This document shows, piece by piece, positions 7,891-16,167 of a DNA stretch of 64,000 bases. Both the position numbers and the translations under genes were made by a program. Each line of letters begins with the position of its first letter. Position 1 is the first letter of the stretch. Location: NCBI RefSeq assembly GCF_013085545.1, contig NZ_CP039543.1:3627322-3691321 (forward strand), in the 5' to 3' direction. A model generated the notes under the pieces. It made no database searches. It had not been told where the DNA came from and was given only the letters and a program-made list of their open reading frames with translations. The stretch is from Oceanidesulfovibrio marinus (GTDB taxonomy: Bacteria > Desulfobacterota > Desulfovibrionia > Desulfovibrionales > Desulfovibrionaceae).

Positions 7891-8733
7891 TCAGATGACC
7901 CTCTGCCGCAGCCAGGTGGAGGCGCGCTCCACGATGAGCACCAGGAAAAAGATGAGCAACATGATGGTGGAGGCCTGGTCGTACATGAACATGTCCATGG
8001 AGACCTTGAGCTCGATGCCGATGCCGCCGGCGCCCACCAGGCCCAGCACCACCGAGGAGCGCGTGGCCTTTTCCAGGCTGAAGAGCGCGGTGTTGATGAA
8101 CGAGGGCAGGGCGGCCGGGATGACGGCGCAGAAGATCACGCCCAGGCGCGTGGCGCCCAGGGCCTGCAATGCCTCCTGCGGGCCGGGGTCCACCTCCTCC
8201 ATGGCCTCGGCAAAGAACCGGCCGCAGAAGCCTATGGTGTCCACCATGATGGCCAGGGTTCCGGCAAAGGGGCCGAGCCCCACCATGACCACGAAGATGA
8301 TGGCCCAGATGAGGTCCGGCACGGTGCGGAACAGGGCGATGAACCCGCGGGAAATATAGTAGAGCACCATGCTGGGCGTCTGGCTGCGCGTGGCCAGAAT
8401 GCCGATGACCATGCTGAAGAGCACGCCGAGCACCGTGCCCACCAGCGCCATCTGGAAGGTCTCCAGCAGGGCCCGGCCCACGGCCCCCAGGCGGGAGAAG
8501 TCCGGCGGGAACATGCGCGAGAGAAGGTCGAGCATGTACGGCACGCCGTGCGCGATTTTGAGCAGGGAGAAATCCGTACCGTAGAGCGAGGAGACGAAGA
8601 AGGCCGCGCAGACCAGGAGGACCACGAAGGAGAAAGGCTCCATGCGCTTGAACCGCTGAGGCAGGAGCTTGTGGTCCACCACGGAGGGGTCCTTGAAGCG
8701 GCGTTCTTCCGCCGCGGTGTCATGCGGCTTCAT
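7891..8733 (-). CDS. phnE: Phosphonate ABC transporter permease PhnE
   Basis: A 280-residue inner-membrane protein with about six hydrophobic helices and the permease coupling loop EEVDPGPQEALQALGATRLGVIFCAVIPAALP. It forms the channel for phosphonate, and possibly phosphite or phosphate-ester, uptake with PhnC and PhnD. It overlaps phnC by 14 bp, so the order of translation is phnD-phnC-phnE on the minus strand. Only one permease gene is present, so it is presumably a homodimer. Confidence 0.92.
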   Translation of the reverse strand: MKPHDTAAEERRFKDPSVVDHKLLPQRFKRMEPFSFVVLLVCAAFFVSSLYGTDFSLLKIAHGVPYMLDLLSRMFPPDFSRLGAVGRALLETFQMALVGTVLGVLFSMVIGILATRSQTPSMVLYYISRGFIALFRTVPDLIWAIIFVVMVGLGPFAGTLAIMVDTIGFCGRFFAEAMEEVDPGPQEALQALGATRLGVIFCAVIPAALPSFINTALFSLEKATRSSVVLGLVGAGGIGIELKVSMDMFMYDQASTIMLLIFFLVLIVERASTWLRQRVI

Positions 8734-9523
8734 AAACCGTCCTCAGCTGGGATTCGTCGAGGTTCGCGGCCGGTGCGTCCAGGTCGATGCGGCCATGCTT
8801 CAGGGCCACGAGCCGATCCGCGTACTCCAGGGCCTGGGCCAGGGAGTGGGACGTGAAGACCAGGGTGATGCCCTCGCGGTGGATGAGCTCGACGAAGAGA
8901 TCCATGACCTCGCGCCCGGCGCTGGGGTCCAGGCTGGCCACAGGCTCGTCGGCCATCATCAGCTTGGGCCGCTGCATCAGGGCGCGGGCAATGGCCACAC
9001 GCTGGGACTGCCCGCCGGAGAGGGTGTCCACGCGGCGTTCGGCCAGGTGGGAGAGGCCCACCATCTCCAGGCAGCGCAACGCCTCCAACCGATTGCCTTC
9101 GGAAGCGAGGGTCTGGTGCCAGAGGCGGGGCCCCTTGCCGCGAGCCTGCGCGCCGTGGAGCACGTTGGTGAGGGCTGAAAATCTGGGCACGAGGTTGTGC
9201 CGCTGGAACACGAAGCCCACCTGACTGCGGATGCGCCTGAGCTCCGCCGGCCTGAGAGCGGTGACGTCCTCGCCCAGGAGCGTGACGCAGCCGTCTGTGG
9301 GGTCCACGAGGCGGAGCATGCAGCGCAGCAGGGTGGACTTGCCGGCGCCGTTGGAGCCGATGAGCGCCACGGCCTGTCCCCTGGGGATATCGAGGTCCAC
9401 GCCCTTGAGCACCTCGTGGTCGCCGAAGCGCTTGGTAAGGCCGCGCACCAGGATGTCGCGCTCGGCTTCTGGGGTGGTGCCCGCCGGGGCGCTGGCCCCG
9501 GCGGGTTCATACGGACATTTCAT
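8720..9523 (-). CDS. phnC: Phosphonate ABC transporter ATP-binding protein PhnC
   Basis: A 267-residue ATPase with Walker A GSNGAGKST, Q-loop FVFQRHNLVPRFSALTNVLHG, signature LSGGQSQRVAIA, Walker B LMMADEPVASLD and the H-loop in FTSHSL. The FQRHNLVxRxSxLxNVLxG block is typical of PhnC. It abuts the phnD stop directly (9523/9524) and overlaps phnE by 14 bp, so the three genes form one transport operon. Confidence 0.92.
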   Translation of the reverse strand: MKCPYEPAGASAPAGTTPEAERDILVRGLTKRFGDHEVLKGVDLDIPRGQAVALIGSNGAGKSTLLRCMLRLVDPTDGCVTLLGEDVTALRPAELRRIRSQVGFVFQRHNLVPRFSALTNVLHGAQARGKGPRLWHQTLASEGNRLEALRCLEMVGLSHLAERRVDTLSGGQSQRVAIARALMQRPKLMMADEPVASLDPSAGREVMDLFVELIHREGITLVFTSHSLAQALEYADRLVALKHGRIDLDAPAANLDESQLRTVYEAA

Positions 9524-10405
9524 TTAGTCACCCACGAACTCGGCGTACTGGGGGTAGCCGATGGTGGCGTACATTTCACGGACGTAGTTGTAGTCCGAAT
9601 CCTTGATAGAAGAGATGAACTTCATGCCCTGGTACTTCTGGTTCTCCTCGCCCACGAGCAGCGCGGCAATGAGCTCGTCGGAGTGCGAGTCGAAGACGTT
9701 GCGGACCGTGTCCACGACCTTCTGGTCGACGTGGGGGCCCACGAGCAGCACGTCGTTGGGCAGGTCCGGACCGCGGGCGATGACCCGGAACGCGCCGGGA
9801 GGCAGCTCATCCTTTTCACGAAGCTGCATGAACTTGGAGTTGGTGGTGCCGAAGGCGGCCACGTCGCCGCGTTTGAGCGCCTGCCAGCCCACGTTCTGGT
9901 CGATGTACATGGGTTCGAGATCGCTCAGCGCATTGATGCCGTGATCGCTGAAGATCTGCATGGGGCCCAGGTGCTTGGAGGTGGAGCCAACGTCGCCGAA
10001 GGCCACCTTCTGGCCCTTGAGGTCCTCCAGGGAGGTGTAGCCGCTGTCGGCCATGACCACGACGGAGGAGAAGTAGTCCGGACGGGAGAAGCCGATCACC
10101 GGGGTTGCGTTGGTGAGCTTCTTGAAGACCACGTACTCGGCCGGGCCGGTGAGCACGAAGTCCACATTTTTGGACCGCAGCGCCTCCACGGCGGCGGTGC
10201 GGTTGTTCACAGGGAAGAGCTCGAAATCATAGCCAGTGGCCGTGTTGAGGACTTCGCGGAACTTGGCGAACTCACGCTGGAGCTCCTCCATGCCTTCGAG
10301 GTCCGTCACGGCAAGTTTGTAGGTCTGGGCGGCCTCGGCCTTCCTGGTCACGGCGAAAACCGCGATCAGGGCCAGGGCTATCGCCAGGCTGCGGAACAGT
10401 GTCAT
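9524..10405 (-). CDS. phnD: Phosphonate/phosphite ABC transporter substrate-binding protein PhnD
   Basis: A 293-residue periplasmic binding protein. Signal peptide MTLFRSLAIALALIAVFAVT with probable cleavage after AEA, then the mature fold with the PhnD-type blocks LTGPAEYVVF, LKGQKVAFGDVGSTSKHLGPM and the FISSIKDSDYNYVREMY tail. I prefer the ATG at 10405, preceded by GGAGG seven bases upstream, over a GTG at 10417. It delivers substrate to PhnEC. PhnD and the phosphite-binding PtxB belong to one family, so the ligand could be phosphonate, phosphite or both. Its promoter faces phnM. Confidence 0.92.
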   Translation of the reverse strand: MTLFRSLAIALALIAVFAVTRKAEAAQTYKLAVTDLEGMEELQREFAKFREVLNTATGYDFELFPVNNRTAAVEALRSKNVDFVLTGPAEYVVFKKLTNATPVIGFSRPDYFSSVVVMADSGYTSLEDLKGQKVAFGDVGSTSKHLGPMQIFSDHGINALSDLEPMYIDQNVGWQALKRGDVAAFGTTNSKFMQLREKDELPPGAFRVIARGPDLPNDVLLVGPHVDQKVVDTVRNVFDSHSDELIAALLVGEENQKYQGMKFISSIKDSDYNYVREMYATIGYPQYAEFVGD

Positions 10406-10532
10406 GCCATCCTCCACTCGGTTGCATCGTGCTTGGGGTGCGAAAAACCTGCGACGTCTGTGCGCACACCACAGTGTCTACCGGCGAATTGGTTACAATG
10501 CGGTGGCAGGCAAACACAGTTCCGATGAAGAA

Positions 10533-10542
10533 CGTCTAGACA
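10533..10542. promoter_or_regulatory. Palindrome in the phnD-phnM divergent promoter region
   Basis: The 268-bp region between phnD and phnM contains the perfect 8-bp palindrome GTCTAGAC (10534-10541) inside ACGTCTAGACAA. It agrees with 8 of 12 positions of the PhnF consensus TGGTCTATACCA. A further GTCTAA follows at 10554. It is a candidate second PhnF-controlled operator; support is weaker than for the phnG-phnF site. Confidence 0.35.
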
Positions 10543-10673
10543 AATTTAGATATCGTCTAATCCTTTGACAGCGCGCCCGCGGCGCGCCATAGCGCGTATG
10601 TCTGGAAGCAGGTTGCGCACGAATGGCGCATCGGAATCCGGGCGTTCAGCGAACATGAATGAGGAGTTGCCAC

Positions 10674-11822
10674 GTGAGCCTGACCATAGACAATGCGCGG
10701 GTGCTGCTGCCGGGCGGAAGCATCGAGGACACCACCATCACCATCGAGGACGGCGTCGTAACCGGCGTGGGCGAGAACGGCCGCGGCCGCAGGCTGGACG
10801 CCGGCGGCAGGCTGGTGTTGCCGGGGGCTGTGGACCTGCACGGCGACGGCTTCGAGCGCCAGCTCATGCCCCGGCCGGGCGTGCACTTTGCGCACGACAT
10901 CGCGCTGATCGATACGGATCGCCAGCTCCTGGCTAGCGGCATCACCACGGTGTTTCATAGCCTGACGTGGTCGTGGGAGCCGGGACTGCGCGGACGCGAG
11001 GCGGCGCTGACCTTTCGCCAGGCCCTGGAGGCGGTGCGGCCGTCGCTCATTTGCGATACGCGGCTGCACGTCAGGTTCGAGACGGCCAACCTGGACGTGG
11101 TCGGCGAGCTGGAGGAGTGGCTGGACCAGGGCGCTGTGGACCTTTTGGCCTTCAACGACCACCTTGATCTCATGTCCAGAAAATTGGACAGCTACGACAA
11201 GATGTCCGGCTATCTGAACCGCACGGGCCTGACCCGCGAGGAGTTCATTGTGCTGCTGGAGGAGATGAAGGGCCGGCGGGGGGTAATCCCCCGCATGGTG
11301 GAGCGCCTGGCAGCACGGGCCGCGGCGCGGGGCATTCCCATGGCCTCCCATGACGACCCGGACCCGGAGACCCGGCGCTGGTTCCACGAGCTGGGCTGCC
11401 GGCTGTCGGAGTTTCCGGTGGACCCGGAGACGGCCGAGGAGGCGCGGCGGATGGGGGATGCGATTATTCTGGGCGCGCCCAACGCCCTGCGCGGCAAGAG
11501 CCACGACAAGCGGCTGACCGCGCGCGAGGCTCTGGTGGCCGGGCTGTGCACCGTGCTGACCTCGGACTACTACTACCCCACGCTGCTGCACGCGCCGTTC
11601 GTTCTGGCCCGGACTCTGGAGCTCGGCTTCGGCCGCTGCTGGGACCTCGTCTCCGGCGGACCGGCGCGCGCCGTAGGCATGGAGGACCGCGGCGCCATCG
11701 CGCCCGGCAAGCGCGCGGACATCATTATTGTGGACGACGCCGGAACCCCGACAGTCACGGACGTCATAGTGGAAGGCCGCCACGTTTTTGCCGTGGGGCG
11801 TTCTGCCTGCGCCGCGGCCTAA
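10674..11822 (+). CDS. phnM: Alpha-D-ribose 1-methylphosphonate 5-triphosphate diphosphatase PhnM
   Basis: An amidohydrolase-fold enzyme of about 382 residues that removes pyrophosphate from the ribose phosphonate triphosphate before PhnJ acts. The metal-binding HGDGFE near the N-terminus, the FNDHLDLM block, HDDPD in the middle and TSDYYYPTLLHAPF are PhnM hallmarks. A GTG at 10674 is preferred because GAGGAG lies seven bases upstream and MSLTIDNARVLLPGG is a normal PhnM start; the ATG at 10659 is an alternative adding five residues. It is transcribed divergently from phnD. No phnN or phnP follows in the window. Confidence 0.92.
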   Translation: MSLTIDNARVLLPGGSIEDTTITIEDGVVTGVGENGRGRRLDAGGRLVLPGAVDLHGDGFERQLMPRPGVHFAHDIALIDTDRQLLASGITTVFHSLTWSWEPGLRGREAALTFRQALEAVRPSLICDTRLHVRFETANLDVVGELEEWLDQGAVDLLAFNDHLDLMSRKLDSYDKMSGYLNRTGLTREEFIVLLEEMKGRRGVIPRMVERLAARAAARGIPMASHDDPDPETRRWFHELGCRLSEFPVDPETAEEARRMGDAIILGAPNALRGKSHDKRLTAREALVAGLCTVLTSDYYYPTLLHAPFVLARTLELGFGRCWDLVSGGPARAVGMEDRGAIAPGKRADIIIVDDAGTPTVTDVIVEGRHVFAVGRSACAAA

Positions 11823-11840
11823 GATTTCGCTCCCAGATTC

Positions 11841-11890
11841 CAAACAAAATGAGACGCCGGAGGACGCTGCTGCCTCCGGCGTCTTGTTTG
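11841..11890. terminator. Bidirectional-type terminator after phnM
   Basis: An 11-bp GC stem (GACGCCGGAGG at 11853-11863, CCTCCGGCGTC at 11873-11883) is flanked by CAAACAA on the left and TTGTTTG on the right, which themselves are complementary. It would end the phnM transcript 30 bp after its stop. Confidence 0.8.
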
Positions 11891-12009
11891 TATACGTAGT
11901 TATACTTGAGAACTTTAATATTGCGCTGCGCTGAAGGGCATATTAAAAAAAAGGCCAAGAAACTTTACTAAGAGAGGAAGCTGCAACGCTTAATGAAGGA
12001 GAGTTCAAT

Positions 12010-13179
12010 ATGGCTAGTTCAGAAAGCGCCGGCGCGAAAAGGAACAGGGCCGGAATATATGTACCGCAAAGCGCGGGCTGCCGATCCTTCATTCCGACCC
12101 CTCTCCCTCCGAAGAATCCACTGCTTGATCTTGGCAATCCAGAGCTGTTGATGAGGCTATCAAGCGCGGATAGGGCGATAGGCAGGTTGGACGCGGCGAC
12201 AGAGCTTCTTCCTAATCCGGATCTGTTTGTTGCAATGTATGTGAGAAAAGAGGCGGTGTTGTCATCTCAGATCGAGGGGACGCAAGCCTCCCTGATAGAC
12301 CTTCTGGAGTACGAAATAGACTCTGCTCGGGCCGAGAAATCTTCAGATGTGGGAGAGGTCGTCAACTATATCAGAGTCATGAATCACGGGCTGGAGCGGC
12401 TTGATGAGCTCCCACCTTCCATCCGGCTGATAAAGGAAATTCATGAAATCCTTCTTCAACGCGTGAGGGGATCGGAGAGGGAACCAGGAGAGTTCAGAAG
12501 GACGCAGAATTGGATCGGGGCTCCAGGGTGCTCACCTTCAGATGCGACATTCGTCCCGCCACCTCCTCAGGAAGTGCTACGCCACATGGGTAGGCTTGAG
12601 GAGTACATTCATATGGAAGATGATGTACCGCCACTTATAAAAATTGGTTTGATACATTCTCAATTTGAAACTGTTCACCCCTTCCTCGATGGAAACGGAA
12701 GAATGGGTAGGCTTCTTATAACATTCTTATTGTGCTGGAAGAAAATATTGAGTCGTCCACTCCTGTACATCTCATACTACTTTAAAGAGAACAGGATGGA
12801 GTACTATGAGCGACTTCAGAGAGTTCGTGATTATGGCGAATGGGAAGAATGGATAATCTTTTTCTTGAAAGGTGTTCGAGAAACGTCTGTTCAAGCAACA
12901 GATACAGCGAAAAATATCCAGAGGATGCGCGAAGATCATAGGGCATTGCTTTCAGATCAGACTCGCTCAAGTGCAAGCAGCGTACTTCTGCTGGATAAAT
13001 TGTTCGAGCATCCTTTCGTCTCAGTCAAGACCATTGCCGAAATCATTGGTAGAAGCTACCCGGCCGCAAATGCCCTCGTGTCTCAGCTTGAAGAGCTGGG
13101 TCTGCTGCATGAAGTTACCGGGCAGAAGAGAAATCGCGTGTACATTTATAAGCCCTATTTGGACTTGTTAAATGTGTAG
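12010..13179 (+). CDS. Fic-domain protein (probable AMP-transferase) with C-terminal winged helix
   Basis: 389 residues. The catalytic Fic motif HPFLDGNGRMGR begins at H223. Upstream, S85-S-Q-I-E89-G90 fits the autoinhibitory (S/T)xxxE(G/N) helix, here on the N-terminal side (class II). The N-terminal Fic_N part is about 30-115, and the last 80 residues (SVKTIAEIIGRSYPAANALVSQLEELGLL) are a winged helix that may bind DNA. Such proteins AMPylate target proteins; the target here is unknown. GAAGGAG precedes the ATG. The gene is visibly A+T-richer than both neighbours and splits the phosphonate genes from ptxD, which suggests lateral gain. No antitoxin gene is adjacent; the internal helix would serve. 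Confidence 0.88.
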   Translation: MASSESAGAKRNRAGIYVPQSAGCRSFIPTPLPPKNPLLDLGNPELLMRLSSADRAIGRLDAATELLPNPDLFVAMYVRKEAVLSSQIEGTQASLIDLLEYEIDSARAEKSSDVGEVVNYIRVMNHGLERLDELPPSIRLIKEIHEILLQRVRGSEREPGEFRRTQNWIGAPGCSPSDATFVPPPPQEVLRHMGRLEEYIHMEDDVPPLIKIGLIHSQFETVHPFLDGNGRMGRLLITFLLCWKKILSRPLLYISYYFKENRMEYYERLQRVRDYGEWEEWIIFFLKGVRETSVQATDTAKNIQRMREDHRALLSDQTRSSASSVLLLDKLFEHPFVSVKTIAEIIGRSYPAANALVSQLEELGLLHEVTGQKRNRVYIYKPYLDLLNV

Positions 13180-13209
13180 GAGATTGTTTGGCTGGCTTGA
13201 GTTTTGTAC

Positions 13210-14211
13210 TCAACGAACCGGCTCGTTGACGGCGTCTTCCGGCCGCTGGCCGGACAGAGCCTGGACGATGTTGCGCGCCGCCTGCATGGCGATTTCATAG
13301 CGCACGCCGTCCACGGCCGAGCCGATGTGCGGGGTGAAAAGCGTGCGGTCCACGTTGTCGAGCAGCATCTCCGGAATGACGCTGGGCCGGTCCTCGCGCG
13401 TCCATTCCTCCAGTTCGAACACATCGGCGGCGTAGCCGCCCAGCCGGCCCGCAGCAAGGGAGCCGGCCACGGCCGCCTCGTCCACCACGGAACCGCGGGA
13501 GACGTTCACCAGGTAGCTTCCCGGCTTCATGGCGGCCAGTGCGGTCTCGTCGATGAGGTGGAAGGTCTCCGCCGTCATGGGCGTGAGGGGGAAGAGCACG
13601 TCGCTCTGGGCGAGGATATCCTGGAAGCTCGCCTGCTTTGCGCCGAGGCGTTTCTCTTCCTCCGGCGTGAGCGCCGCTGGGTCCGTGTAAAGGATCTGGC
13701 GGATATCGAACCCCATGAGCCGCTGCGCCAGGGTCTTGCCCACCGCGCCCATGCCGATCATACCGATGGTCGCGCCGGTCATGCTGGCACCGTACAGACT
13801 GGGCCGCCAGCCCTGGAACTTGCGGCTGCGGATGAAGCGGTCACCGGGCAGGACATTGCGCATGAGGCCCAACGCCAGGCCCAAGGCGAGCTCGGCCGTG
13901 GGGACCGTAAGCAGGTCCGGTACGATGGTGAACCAGACGCCGCGTTGGGTGCAGGCAGCGACGTCGAAGTTGTCGAACCCTTTGAGTGCGGCGCCGACCA
14001 CTTTGAGCTTCGGGCAATTGTCCAGAAACGCGGCGTCGATCCAGTCCGGCATGAAGACCATGACGGCCGCGGCATCTCGGCAGCGTTCCAGCAGGGTCTC
14101 ACGGTCCAGAGCTCCGGGAGTCTCGTTGGGTATGACGTCGTAGTGCCGGGACAGATACTCGACGACACCGGGGTGGACCCGGTGGGTGATCACGACTTTT
14201 TGTGTGTTCAT
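13210..14211 (-). CDS. ptxD: Phosphite (phosphonate) dehydrogenase, PtxD-like
   Basis: 333 residues with the D-2-hydroxyacid dehydrogenase fold. It differs from SerA-type enzymes by carrying the PtxD signatures as I recall them from Pseudomonas stutzeri: VITHRVH at the start, [12 protein letters not shown] (K77 corresponds to the phosphite-binding lysine), [23 protein letters not shown] with LYG, and [13 protein letters not shown]. Catalytic residues are R239 ([10 protein letters not shown]), E268 and H295 (FTPHIGSAV). The Rossmann motif is GMGAVG, with D177 at the end of the second strand, favouring NAD. Predicted reaction: phosphite + NAD+ to phosphate + NADH. It lies 1.4 kb from the C-P lyase genes, with a Fic gene between. 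A plain 2-hydroxyacid dehydrogenase is the alternative but is less likely. No Shine-Dalgarno is evident. Confidence 0.82.
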   Translation of the reverse strand: MNTQKVVITHRVHPGVVEYLSRHYDVIPNETPGALDRETLLERCRDAAAVMVFMPDWIDAAFLDNCPKLKVVGAALKGFDNFDVAACTQRGVWFTIVPDLLTVPTAELALGLALGLMRNVLPGDRFIRSRKFQGWRPSLYGASMTGATIGMIGMGAVGKTLAQRLMGFDIRQILYTDPAALTPEEEKRLGAKQASFQDILAQSDVLFPLTPMTAETFHLIDETALAAMKPGSYLVNVSRGSVVDEAAVAGSLAAGRLGGYAADVFELEEWTREDRPSVIPEMLLDNVDRTLFTPHIGSAVDGVRYEIAMQAARNIVQALSGQRPEDAVNEPVR

Positions 14212-14449
14212 AGGTAGGTGGGGGGGCTTGCGTGCGATTTTTTAACATGCGCCGTTCGGTTTGAAGCGCCGGAAAAAGATATGCTATGTGCCCAGGAACG
14301 TACGCAATCTCTTTCGCGCAATCGTGACGGTATTGTGGCATTCCGCAAACAATGCTTGAATATATATCGAAAAATTTCGCGGGGATCTAGCGGGAGAGCG
14401 CCACACGCCGCCGTTTCCGTCCGTCCCGGCTGCTGATACACTTGCGGTC

Positions 14450-15655
14450 ATGGCTCGGCGCATCATGCATGTGGATATGGACGCGTTCTTCGCATCCGTG
14501 GAGGTCCTGGACGACCCGTCCCTGGCCGGCAAGCCCGTTATCGTTGGCGGCCGGGAGCGCGGGGTCGTCTCTGCCGCGTCCTACGAGGCGCGCAAGTACG
14601 GCGTGCACTCGGCCATGCCCACGGCCACGGCTAAACGGCTCTGCCCCAACGGGGTATTCGTCAAACCGCGCGGGCACCGCTATGGCGAGCTCTCAAACAT
14701 CGTCATGGAAACGCTTTCCGACTTCTCGCCGATCCTGGAAAAAGCCTCGGTGGACGAGGCGTATCTCGATGTCTCGGGCACGGAGACGCTGTTCGGGCCG
14801 CCGGCCGTGCTGGCCAAGAAGGTGAAGGATGCGGTGCGCGAGGCCACGGGCGGGCTCACCTGCTCGCTGGGCATCGCGCCGGTCAAGTTCCTGGCCAAGA
14901 TCGCTTCGGACGTGAACAAGCCGGACGGCGTGTTCATCATCGAGGCGCGCGAGGTGGCCGGCTTCCTGAAAACGCTGCCCGTGGGCGACATCCCTGGCGT
15001 GGGCAAGCACGGCAAGGGCGCTTTGGCCAAGCTCGGCATCGTCATGGCCGCGGATATCACCCGCTACCCCGAAGAGTTCTGGCTGGAGCGCTTCGGCAAG
15101 TGGGGCGGCGTGCTTTATGACCGCGCCCAGGGGCTGGACCCGCGCGGCGTGACCACCTACCGCGCGCCCAAGAGTGAGGGCGCCGAAACCACCTTTGCCA
15201 AGGACATCTGGGACAAGAACGAGCTGCGGCGCATCCTGTGGGGGCTGTGCGAGCGGGTGGGCCGCCGGCTGCGGCGCGACGGCAACCTGGGCCGCACGGT
15301 CACGCTCAAGCTCAAGGATGTGGACTTCCGCAACATCACGCGCTCGCGCACTTTGGACGAGCCCGTGAACACGGACGAGCGCATTTTCGAGACCGCGGCC
15401 GATCTGCTGGACAAGGAGCGGCTGACCAAGAAGATCCGGCTCATCGGCGTTTCGGTTTCCAACTTCCAGCGTACGCCGTACCAGCTCAAGCTGGACCTGC
15501 GCGGCGAGGGCGAGAAGTCGCGGCGCTTCGAGGTGATCGACAAGACCGTGGACGCCATCCGCGAGAAGTATGGCCGCGAGGGACTGGTGCGCGGCAGGAG
15601 CCTGGAGGACGACGGGGAGAGCGCCGAGAGCAGGAAGGGCGAGGACGAGGACTGA
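14450..15655 (+). CDS. dinB: DNA polymerase IV (Y-family)
   Basis: A 401-residue translesion polymerase. Palm motif I HVDMDAFFASVE (D9, with F14 as steric gate), the SxxSYEARKYGVHSAM fingers block, motif III SVDEAYLDVS (acidic pair), helix-hairpin-helix DIPGVGKHG, and a little-finger domain up to about residue 360. The acidic C-terminal tail (after about 380) lacks a clear beta-clamp pentapeptide. No good ribosome-binding site or LexA-like box is visible before the ATG. It is transcribed divergently from ptxD and convergently with the MarR gene. Confidence 0.93.
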   Translation: MARRIMHVDMDAFFASVEVLDDPSLAGKPVIVGGRERGVVSAASYEARKYGVHSAMPTATAKRLCPNGVFVKPRGHRYGELSNIVMETLSDFSPILEKASVDEAYLDVSGTETLFGPPAVLAKKVKDAVREATGGLTCSLGIAPVKFLAKIASDVNKPDGVFIIEAREVAGFLKTLPVGDIPGVGKHGKGALAKLGIVMAADITRYPEEFWLERFGKWGGVLYDRAQGLDPRGVTTYRAPKSEGAETTFAKDIWDKNELRRILWGLCERVGRRLRRDGNLGRTVTLKLKDVDFRNITRSRTLDEPVNTDERIFETAADLLDKERLTKKIRLIGVSVSNFQRTPYQLKLDLRGEGEKSRRFEVIDKTVDAIREKYGREGLVRGRSLEDDGESAESRKGEDED

Positions 15656-15738
15656 GCAGTGCCCTCTGAAAGACGGCGCGCCGGGTAGCACTGAGAGCGA
15701 ATCGAACCGCCGGCCCCACGTCCATCGGGAGAAAGGTC

Positions 15739-16155
15739 TCAGAACTCGTTGTTCAGCCGGGTGAGCAGCTCGGTCAGGGTGTCGCGCTCCTGGTCGGAGA
15801 GCTGCGCCGTGATGTCGCGGGTGAGCTGTTCGTGCAGGGAGTGGTGTCCCTGGAACATCTCCTGCCCGGCGTCGGTCAGCTCCACCAGAATGGAACGGCG
15901 GTCATCATGGTGCGGCCGCCGGCGTACCATGCCGCTGCGTTCCAGCCGATCCACCTGCACGGTCAGGGTGCCGGTGGTCACGCCCATCTTCTGGGCCAGC
16001 TCCTTCATGCGCAGGGGCGGGTTCACGCCAAGAATCTCCAGTGTGTGCATCTGCGGCAGGGTCATGCCCTGGTCGCGCACCACGCTATGCTCCCAGGAGG
16101 AAAGCTTTTCGTAAAACTCCACGAGCGCGCGGGAGAGGGTATCCAGGTCGGGCAC
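15739..16155 (-). CDS. MarR-family transcriptional regulator
   Basis: 138 residues, a winged helix-turn-helix dimer of MarR type: MHTLEILGVNPPLRMKELAQKMGVTTGTLTVQVDRLERSGMVRRRPHHDDRRSILVELTDAG contains the recognition helix and the wing with the usual D-x-R-S. The start is GTG at 16155, with AAGGAGG seven bases upstream, 12 bp after the stop of the membrane-protein gene, so the two are one operon. It probably represses that operon through the paired TTGA-N3-TCAA sites upstream. The ligand is unknown; a metal or a metal-dependent signal is suggested by its partner. Confidence 0.85.
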   Translation of the reverse strand: MPDLDTLSRALVEFYEKLSSWEHSVVRDQGMTLPQMHTLEILGVNPPLRMKELAQKMGVTTGTLTVQVDRLERSGMVRRRPHHDDRRSILVELTDAGQEMFQGHHSLHEQLTRDITAQLSDQERDTLTELLTRLNNEF

Positions 16156-16167
16156 GAGGTTGCCTCC

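Noticed and set aside
13210-14211. Call as D-3-phosphoglycerate dehydrogenase (SerA)
   Set aside because: The C-terminal ACT/ASB domain is missing and the active-site blocks match phosphite dehydrogenase instead.
14212-14449. LexA/SOS box upstream of dinB
   Set aside because: No palindrome of a known LexA type could be recognised in the ptxD-dinB intergenic region.
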